Positions 12,601 through 16,732 of a stretch of DNA of 16,732 nt are shown piece by piece (the first letter of the stretch is position 1; the number at the start of each line of letters is the position of its first letter). The notes under the pieces are model-generated. The model was given only the letters and a program-made list of their open reading frames with translations, was not told the DNA's origin and ran no database searches. The stretch is from assembly GCA_025965495.1 (NCBI GenBank), contig JAOPWW010000311.1, forward strand, positions 1 through 16,732, in the 5' to 3' direction. A program made the translations under genes and the position numbers. This DNA is from Frankiales bacterium. GTDB lineage: Bacteria; Actinomycetota; Actinomycetes; Mycobacteriales; SCTD01.

Positions 12601-14169
12601 CTGCTGCAGGAGGTCGAGGAGCTCACCGAGCGCGCGCGCCGCACCGACGTCGTCGTCGACGACGAGACGCTCTACGACTTCTACGACGCTCGGATCCCCG
12701 CCGACGTCGTCTCCGGCCGCCACTTCGACGCCTGGTGGAAGCAGACCAAGCGGTCGGTCCCGCAGCTGCTGGACTTCACGCGGGAGCTGCTGGTCCAGAA
12801 CCCGGTCGCCCCGGGCGACTACCCCGACGCCTTCGTGCAGGGACCGGTCCGGCTCCAGCTCGACTACCGGTTCGAGCCGGGTGCCCCCGCGGACGGGGTC
12901 ACGGTCGAGGTGCCGCTCGAGTCGCTCAACCAGGTCGATCCGACGGCGCCGGAGTGGCAGGTCCCGGGGCTGCGCGAGGAGCTGGTGGTGGCCCTGATCA
13001 AGAGCCTGCCCAAGCAGCTGCGCAAGCACGTGGTCCCCGCCCCGAACTTCGCCAAGGCCTTCCTCGCCGACGCCGTCCCCTACGCGAGCCCGGTCAGGGA
13101 GGCCCTCGCCGCCGACCTGCGCCGCCGCACCGGGGTGCTCATCGGGCCTGACGACTGGGACCTGAGCAAGGTCCCGCCGCACCTCAGGCCGACCTACCGG
13201 GTCGTGGACGCTGAGGGCCGGCAGGTCGCCGAGGGGCAGGACCTGGCCGAGCTGCGACGACGGTTGGCGCCCCGCCTGACCGCGACCCTGTCCCAGGCCG
13301 CCGGTGCGCTGGAGCGCTCCGGGCTGCGCGACTGGGACCTCGGCAGCCTGCCCCGGACGTTCGAGGGCGGACCCGTGCGCGGCTACCCCTCGCTGGTCGA
13401 CGAGGGCAGCTCGGTCGGGGTCAAGGTGCTGCCGGACGCCGCTGCCCAGACCCGGTCGATGCTCGCGGGGACCCGCCGGCTCCTGCTGCTGACCGTGCCC
13501 GGACAGACCAAGGCGGTGGTCGGCCGGCTGACGAACGCCCAGAAGCTGGCGCTGGCCCGCAACCCCCACGGCGGCGTCCCGGCGCTGCTCGAGGACTGCC
13601 TGTCCTGCGCCGTCGACACGCTCGTCGTGTCCGGTGGCGGGCCGGTCTGGGACGAGGCTGCCTTCGACCGGCTCCGCGACCACGTCCGGGCCGGCCTGTT
13701 CGACGTGCTGCTCGAGGTCGTCACCGTGACCGAGCGGGTGCTGGCCACGGCGGCCGACGTCGAGGAGCGCCTGGCAGCCCTGCGAGGGCAGAAGGCGCTC
13801 GAGCCGGCCCTGGCCGACGTGCGGAACCAGCTCCAGGCCCTGGTCCACCCCGGCTTCGTCACCGAGACCGGGTTGCGCCGCCTCAGCGACCTGCGCCGCT
13901 ACCTCACCGCCATGGTCCGTCGGCTGGACAAGCTGCCGACGGACCCGCAGCGCGACCGGCTGCGCATGCTCGAGGTCCAGCAGCTCGAGCAGGACCGGCA
14001 GGCCCTGCTCGCCAAGCTCCCGGTCGAGCGGCGCACGGACCAGGACGTCGACGCGGTGCGGTGGATGGTCGAGGAGCTTCGGGTCAGCCACTTCGGGCAG
14101 GGCCTGCGCACCTCGCAGCCGGTCAGCGAGACGCGCATCCTCAAGGCCATGGACGCCCTGCTGCCCTGA
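9697..14169 (+). CDS. hrpA: ATP-dependent RNA helicase HrpA (DEAH box) with long disordered N-terminal extension
   Basis: This 1490-residue cytoplasmic DEAH/RHA helicase is longer than the roughly 1300 usual for HrpA. ATG at 9697 follows GGGAAGG at short spacing. Residues 1 to about 185 are Gly/Ser/Asp/Arg-rich low complexity. The core starts at about 190 (ADLLARLASTSLRDEHRLQ). Helicase motifs are intact: I GETGSGKTT (280-288), II DEAH (377-380), III SATIE, IV FLSGEREI, V NVAETSLTVPG and VI QRKGRCGR (587-594). The HA2 and OB-type domains follow. The C-terminal half carries the HrpA-specific DUF3418-like region (EWIEPLAEHLVKRSYSEPHWEKK, KKVAYGRIDP-like, SEPHWE, YDFYDARIP). The family remodels RNA and resolves stalled ribosomes in E. 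coli. The extension may be a later addition or use an internal start. Confidence 0.93.
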   Translation: MTTAPPPPGDPGTAGAEGASVDATGSSDGAADLGGSSAPRTVAPGGGPARAPIGDRRLSVADLLGPGRSLPDPLADPGPRARTGDAADRQSTSRDRGPRRERPDRAQERRGPDAPGGRHSSRSPDAAARPDSSTDVADGRRSSPDVADGRRSSGSPDGSGGRPRGVVDVEDGVSRARTGPPVQAGTGETAADLLARLASTSLRDEHRLQRRLDTVRKQRDPERLAQLLASLARDVSEAEARLAARRASVPRIAYPDLPVAGRREDILEAVRDNQVVVLAGETGSGKTTQLPKMMLELGRGVRGLIGHTQPRRLAARTVAERIADELGTPLGQTVGYKVRFTDTSSDRTLVRLMTDGILLAEVQRDRMLRAYDTIIVDEAHERSLNIDFLLGYLAQLLPRRPDLKLVITSATIETERFSRHFGGAPVIEVTGRTYPVEVRYRPLVEEAPEAQDEDDEPAEPRIARDPVQAICDAVDELQRAGDGDVLVFLSGEREIRDTADALQRTVRPGTEVVPLYARLSSAEQHRVFESHSERRVVLATNVAETSLTVPGIRYVVDPGTARISRYSLKTKVQRLPIEPVSQASANQRKGRCGRVAEGICIRLYSEEDFASRPEFTDPEIQRTNLASVILQMASLGLGEVSEFPFVDPPDRRQIKDGVDLLHELGALDVAEPDPAKRLTTTGRRLAALPLDPRLGRMVLEADRNGCVSEVMVIAAALSIQDPRERPVDKQAQAQQLHARFRDETSDFASYLNLWRYLNEQREELSGNQFRRLCKAEFLHYLRVREWQDLHGQLLRVVRDLGIEPHEVATDTTRLHQSLLAGLLSHIGVKDEAKNEYTGARSARFAVFPGSALARKPPRWVVAAELVETSRLWGRTAARISPEWIEPLAEHLVKRSYSEPHWEKKAAAVMAWEKVTLYGVPIVAKRKVAYGRIDPEVSRDLFLRHALVEGARSGDAWDTHHAFFAHNRALLQEVEELTERARRTDVVVDDETLYDFYDARIPADVVSGRHFDAWWKQTKRSVPQLLDFTRELLVQNPVAPGDYPDAFVQGPVRLQLDYRFEPGAPADGVTVEVPLESLNQVDPTAPEWQVPGLREELVVALIKSLPKQLRKHVVPAPNFAKAFLADAVPYASPVREALAADLRRRTGVLIGPDDWDLSKVPPHLRPTYRVVDAEGRQVAEGQDLAELRRRLAPRLTATLSQAAGALERSGLRDWDLGSLPRTFEGGPVRGYPSLVDEGSSVGVKVLPDAAAQTRSMLAGTRRLLLLTVPGQTKAVVGRLTNAQKLALARNPHGGVPALLEDCLSCAVDTLVVSGGGPVWDEAAFDRLRDHVRAGLFDVLLEVVTVTERVLATAADVEERLAALRGQKALEPALADVRNQLQALVHPGFVTETGLRRLSDLRRYLTAMVRRLDKLPTDPQRDRLRMLEVQQLEQDRQALLAKLPVERRTDQDVDAVRWMVEELRVSHFGQGLRTSQPVSETRILKAMDALLP
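10097..10155 (+). repeat. Exact 29-bp duplication (30-bp period) inside the hrpA N-terminal extension
   Basis: Bases 10097-10125 are repeated identically at 10127-10155, encoding DVADGRRSS-P-DVADGRRSS. The 30-bp period keeps the frame. Weaker relatives (GRHSSRSPDAAARPDSS) precede it, so this segment seems to have grown by in-frame slippage. Confidence 0.85.
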
Positions 14170-14183
14170 GCCGGTGCCGTCCG

Positions 14184-14507
14184 TCAGCCCTTGAGCGGGT
14201 CGTGGCCCCAGTTCATGAGGCTGTACCGCCACCGCGAGGTCGCGACGTCCTCCTTGGCCGGCGCCTGCGCCAGGTGCCGGTGGACGTAGGACACGACCTT
14301 GCCCATGTGCTGGTCGTCGTCGTCGGTGAGGTCGGCCTTCCTGGTCCGCAGGAGCGCCACGATGCGCCGGCCGGAGGCGTGGCCCGTCGACTCCGCGTCC
14401 TCGTCGCTCTTCTGCCCGACACTGAGCGACTCCTCCGTCCCGAGCCAGTCCTCGAGCTGCTTCGGCGTCATGTTCACCGCCCGCGTGAAGTCCTCGTAGT
14501 GCTCCAT
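14184..14507 (-). CDS. DUF3140 family protein
   Basis: This 107-residue protein matches the DUF3140 layout from end to end. It reads FTRAVNMTPKQLEDWLGTEES, then SVGQK, then ESTGHASGRRIVALLRTRK, then DDQHMGKVVSYVHRHLAQ and RWRYSLMNWGHDP. The family is common in actinobacteria and has no established function. The protein looks soluble, helical and full length. ATG at 14507 lies nine bases after the stop of the methyltransferase gene on the same strand, so the two probably form an operon. It converges on hrpA with 14 bp between stops. Confidence 0.92.
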   Translation of the reverse strand: MEHYEDFTRAVNMTPKQLEDWLGTEESLSVGQKSDEDAESTGHASGRRIVALLRTRKADLTDDDDQHMGKVVSYVHRHLAQAPAKEDVATSRWRYSLMNWGHDPLKG

Positions 14508-14516
14508 GCCGCACCG

Positions 14517-15194
14517 CTACCCGAACGTCAGGATCCGCACCCGCTTGAGCTCGACGCCCTCCAGGTCCCGCGTCGTCGGCACGTCGTGCTCGGCCAGCAC
14601 CACCAGGCCGGTCTGCGGCAGGTAGTGCCGCACCGGGTCCCCCAGCAGCACCCGCGTCCCCTGGGCGTGCGCGGCCTGCAGCCACGGCAGCACCCGTGCG
14701 CTCATCTCGGCGTCGTAGAAGACGTCGCCTGCGAGCAGGACGTCCACCTCCGGAGGTGCCGCGTCCAGCAGATCGGCCTGCTCGAAGTCCACGCGCAGGC
14801 CGTTGGCCTCGGCGTTCAGATCCACGGCCACCCGGCACAGCGGGTCGACGTCGACGGCTCGCACCGACGCCGCACCGGCACGTGCCGCCGCGAGCGCCAC
14901 CAGGCCGGAGCCGGTGGCGAGGTCCAGCACCGACAGCTCGCGCACCTCCTGCGGCCGGTCGATCACGTAGCGGGCCAGGGCCTGTCCGCCGAGCCACGCG
15001 AAGGCCCAGAAGGGCGGCGGCAGGTCGCCGGTGTCGAGCTCGCGCTGCACGTCCTCCCAGAGCGCCTCCATCCCGTCGGCGAGGTGCAGCAGCAGCTCGG
15101 GCACGGCGGGCGGTCGCTGCAGACGGGTCCGGGTCAGGACGAGCCGACGGGCCCGGTCGTCCGGCGGCGTCCCTCCCTCGCCGGCTCCCTGCAC
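14517..15194 (-). CDS. Class I SAM methyltransferase, ETF-beta lysine methyltransferase-like
   Basis: This 225-residue protein resembles the ETFBKMT/METTL20 protein-lysine methyltransferase group. PFWAFAWLGGQALARY (61-76) precedes the SAM motif I, LDLATGSG (90-97). VDVDP holds the acidic residue that binds the ribose (about D115), and GDVFYD (156-161) replaces the catalytic-loop motif. The N-terminal TRLQRPPAVPELLLHLAD segment fits the same group. The likely substrate is a protein lysine, perhaps on the electron-transfer flavoprotein beta subunit, but no ETF gene is nearby and this is inference. GTG at 15194 is the best available start though it lacks a Shine-Dalgarno. The open frame continues further upstream into non-coding-looking sequence. 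It is probably cotranscribed with DUF3140. Confidence 0.82.
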   Translation of the reverse strand: MQGAGEGGTPPDDRARRLVLTRTRLQRPPAVPELLLHLADGMEALWEDVQRELDTGDLPPPFWAFAWLGGQALARYVIDRPQEVRELSVLDLATGSGLVALAAARAGAASVRAVDVDPLCRVAVDLNAEANGLRVDFEQADLLDAAPPEVDVLLAGDVFYDAEMSARVLPWLQAAHAQGTRVLLGDPVRHYLPQTGLVVLAEHDVPTTRDLEGVELKRVRILTFG

Positions 15195-15195
15195 C

Positions 15196-15210
15196 GGGGC
15201 ATCGTGCCCC
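15196..15210. repeat. Inverted repeat GGGGCA-TCG-TGCCCC at the methyltransferase start
   Basis: A perfect 6-bp palindrome with a 3-bp spacer directly abuts the proposed GTG of the methyltransferase, where a Shine-Dalgarno would be expected. It may be an operator or an mRNA hairpin masking initiation. Confidence 0.4.
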
Positions 15211-15306
15211 GCCCGGTCCAGGTGTCGTCGCGGCGCTGCGGTCGGGCGCGCCTGGAAGGGGTAGGGACCGCCACGACATGCACCCGGTACGGACGAGGAG
15301 GACCAC

Positions 15307-15435
15307 GTGGGACTGCTGAACGGACTCGTGAAGGCCGGCCTGGCCAAGAAGGTCCTGGAGCAGGCGCAGAAGCCGGAGAACCAGGCCCGCGCCAAGGAGC
15401 TCTTCCGCAAGATGACGGCCAAGAAGGGCCGTTAG
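15307..15435 (+). CDS. 42-residue basic small protein
   Basis: GTG at 15307 has the strong Shine-Dalgarno GAGGAGG (15295-15301) at ideal spacing. The short frame reads GLLNGLVKAGLAKKVLEQ, then KPENQARAKELFRKM, then TAKKGR, with strongly biased GC3. It is Lys/Arg-rich, predicted to be two amphipathic helices, with a KPENQ turn between them. I recall similar short proteins of unknown function in actinobacteria but cannot name a family. It is divergent from the methyltransferase (112 bp between starts) and converges on DUF4192 with only 20 bp between stops. Its small size means it may be missed by standard gene calling. Confidence 0.75.
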   Translation: MGLLNGLVKAGLAKKVLEQAQKPENQARAKELFRKMTAKKGR

Positions 15436-15455
15436 CCGGGGGCGGCCGCGCGGTC

Positions 15456-16463
15456 TCACCGGCTCCGCCGGAGCGCGGCCGCCGTCCGGACACCGACGGC
15501 CCGCAGTGCCCGGGGCGGGACCTGTCGGTCGACCGCCTCCCTGAGCAGCAGCGCAAGGCTGTACCCGGGGTCGGTCGCCAGCGCCCGGTCCAGCGCCGTC
15601 TGCGCGATCGCGCCGTCCCCACGCGCGTAGGCGGTCCAGGCCAGGCACGTGCAGACCGGCCCGTCGAAGGGCGCCGGCGTGCTGCGCGCCAGGTGCAGCA
15701 GCACGGTCAGGAGCCGCTCGCTGCGGCCGACGGACCAGGTCAGCACCTCGTCGCGGACCAGGACGTCGTGCAGACCCAGGACCAGCTCGGCGGCCGGTCC
15801 AGCCGGCGGCAGGCTCGCGGCGTCGAGCGCCCGCTCCCACAGCAGGAGCAGCCGGCGCCGCACCCGGCGCCGGGACTGCTGCAGCACCTCGTCCGCGAGC
15901 CGGGCCTGCACCTGTCGCAGCACCGTGAGGTGCGGTCCGGGCAGGGCCGGCGGCGCGAGCGAGCGCACGAGCGCCTCCCGGGACGGCAGGACCGCGCGTC
16001 CGTCCAGGGCCGCCTCGGCGCGGACGAGGGTCAGGGTCGGCGTCGCCACCGGGACCGCCGACCCCGACGGCGGGCAGCAGGCGGGGACGTCGCACAGGTA
16101 GGACCACCAGCGGTCCGACCTGAGCAGCAGGACGTCCACGAGGTCCACGGGCAGGGCGTCGCGCAGGGACGTCATCAGGCCCTGCCGGGGCAGGCCGACC
16201 GCCTGCTCGTCGGTGACGAGCACCGCGTACGCACGGCGTAAACCCGCGGCCTCGAGGCGCTCGGCGAGGTCCTGCACCGCGGCGGACTCCAGGGACGGCT
16301 CCGGCAGGTCGTAGCGCAGCGTCAGGCCGACGCGCCCCCGCTCCCCCTCGAGGCAGACGAGCACCAGGCTCTCCCGCGGCGGGAAGCCGAGCAGCAGGGG
16401 CAGCGCGGCGAGGAGCTCGCCGGGGCCGGACAGGCGAGGACGGGAGCGAGCGGGTCGGGTCAT
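15456..16463 (-). CDS. DUF4192 family protein
   Basis: This 335-residue protein opens RLSGPGELLAALPLLLGFPPRESLVLVCL (about 11-38), the family's signature N-terminus. It later has VDVLLLRSDRWWSYLC with the conserved CDVPACCPPSG (about 118-134), including paired cysteines. The C-terminal third is helical, with a TPR-like GDGAIAQTALDRALATDPGYSLA stretch. The family is restricted to actinobacteria and its function is unknown. ATG at 16463 was selected because the domain starts a few residues later; the Shine-Dalgarno is weak. It is divergent from the gene at the right edge with a 120-bp gap that holds two DnaA-box-like repeats. Confidence 0.9.
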   Translation of the reverse strand: MTRPARSRPRLSGPGELLAALPLLLGFPPRESLVLVCLEGERGRVGLTLRYDLPEPSLESAAVQDLAERLEAAGLRRAYAVLVTDEQAVGLPRQGLMTSLRDALPVDLVDVLLLRSDRWWSYLCDVPACCPPSGSAVPVATPTLTLVRAEAALDGRAVLPSREALVRSLAPPALPGPHLTVLRQVQARLADEVLQQSRRRVRRRLLLLWERALDAASLPPAGPAAELVLGLHDVLVRDEVLTWSVGRSERLLTVLLHLARSTPAPFDGPVCTCLAWTAYARGDGAIAQTALDRALATDPGYSLALLLREAVDRQVPPRALRAVGVRTAAALRRSR

Positions 16464-16516
16464 GCCGCAGGACGCTCGGCCAGGTCCGGTCCGCGGGCCA
16501 TGCCCCTCCGGCATGT

Positions 16517-16545
16517 TGTGGACGACGCCGCCGGCTGTGGACGAC
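16517..16545. promoter_or_regulatory. Two DnaA-box-like direct repeats
   Basis: TGTGGACGAC occurs at 16517-16526 and again at 16536-16545, a 19-bp period. Its complement contains TCGTCCACA, one base from the actinobacterial DnaA box TTGTCCACA and within the degenerate Streptomyces form. The pair lies in the divergent promoter gap before DUF4192 and the right-edge gene. Two boxes are far too few for a chromosomal origin; a DnaA-responsive promoter is possible, as is chance. Confidence 0.35.
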
Positions 16546-16583
16546 CACCGGGCCCGGTCGGCACGGCGCGGCACGGTCGCGCC

Positions 16584-16732
16584 ATGGACACCACCGCCCG
16601 CGCCCCCTGGCCGGCCCTCGCCGACGAGATCGAGGCAGCCCTGCTCGGCCTGCCCGCCGACGGCCTGCTCGAGCTGCTGCTGCCCGGCGTCATCCTCACG
16701 GCCAGCTGGGCCGCGCAGACCGCCGTGCTCGA
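16584..16732 (+). CDS. Partial gene, unknown helical protein
   Basis: ATG at 16584 opens a frame that runs to the window edge with every third position but a couple being G or C, which is strong coding evidence. The visible 49 residues (MDTTARAPWPALADEIEAAL, then LPADGLLELLLPGVILTASW) look like Leu/Ala-rich helices. This is not a clear signal peptide. No Shine-Dalgarno is obvious. Family and function cannot be judged from this fragment. Confidence 0.6.
   Translation, partial: MDTTARAPWPALADEIEAALLGLPADGLLELLLPGVILTASWAAQTAVL

Noticed and set aside
15195..15422. N-terminal extension of the methyltransferase to 15422
   Set aside because: It would be antisense to the well-supported 42-residue gene and its composition is unlike a protein. 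The family-like sequence starts after 15194.
16517..16545. Chromosomal replication origin
   Set aside because: Only two DnaA-like boxes, no AT-rich unwinding region and no dnaA/dnaN neighbours.
9115..16548. Minus-strand open frame of 2477 codons
   Set aside because: It is the antisense shadow of hrpA and neighbours. Stops are rare because of the extreme GC content, and its composition is not protein-like.

Overview
The window is about 16.7 kb of very GC-rich DNA with third codon positions close to saturated in G/C and frequent GTG starts. Together with DUF4192, DUF3140, DUF2203 and excalibur-domain proteins and actinobacterial-style c-di-AMP riboswitches, this points to a chromosomal segment of an actinobacterium (Actinomycetia; genus not determinable from here). 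There are no tRNA or rRNA genes, insertion sequences, phage genes or CRISPR arrays.

Layout. The left edge (1-136, minus) holds the start of an exported protein gene whose leader (153-360, minus) reads as a c-di-AMP (ydaO/yuaA-type) riboswitch. A near-consensus CRP/GlxR-type site (431-446) and a palindrome (493-507) lie between it and a divergent MarR regulator/DHA2 drug-exporter pair (534-2677, plus). Next on the plus strand come a GlgC-like sugar nucleotidyltransferase (2723-3886), a 55-aa Cys/His protein (3943-4110) and a DUF2203 protein (4118-4492). A second c-di-AMP riboswitch (4558-4731, plus) leads into a secreted GH25 muramidase with three C-terminal beta-rich repeats (4750-6624).

The muramidase overlaps tail to tail with a 2'-5' RNA ligase/cyclic phosphodiesterase-type (2H) protein (6561-7106, minus). 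That gene is divergent from a tight plus-strand operon of Nudix hydrolase, SpoU RNA methyltransferase and MaoC-like hydratase (7149-8728). A five-unit, roughly 40-bp tandem repeat (8744-8935) fills the gap before two small minus-strand genes: an 80-aa unknown and a secreted excalibur-domain protein. A 1490-residue HrpA DEAH helicase (9697-14169, plus) follows. After it come DUF3140 and an ETF-beta-lysine-methyltransferase-like gene (minus operon), a 42-aa basic small protein (plus), DUF4192 (minus), and the beginning of an unidentified gene (plus) behind two DnaA-box-like repeats.

How it fits together. The most coherent theme is cell-wall remodelling under nucleotide second-messenger control. 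Two independent leaders with the ydaO-type 3' core (CCCGACAGC ... CCGCAGG) sit within 4.5 kb of each other, each just upstream of a Shine-Dalgarno and GTG for an exported protein. One of them also has an upstream cAMP-receptor-type site. RNA metabolism is a secondary theme: 2H protein, Nudix, SpoU methylase and HrpA. The rest is ordinary actinobacterial housekeeping and accessory content. Calls rest on reading motifs by eye; no database search was run.
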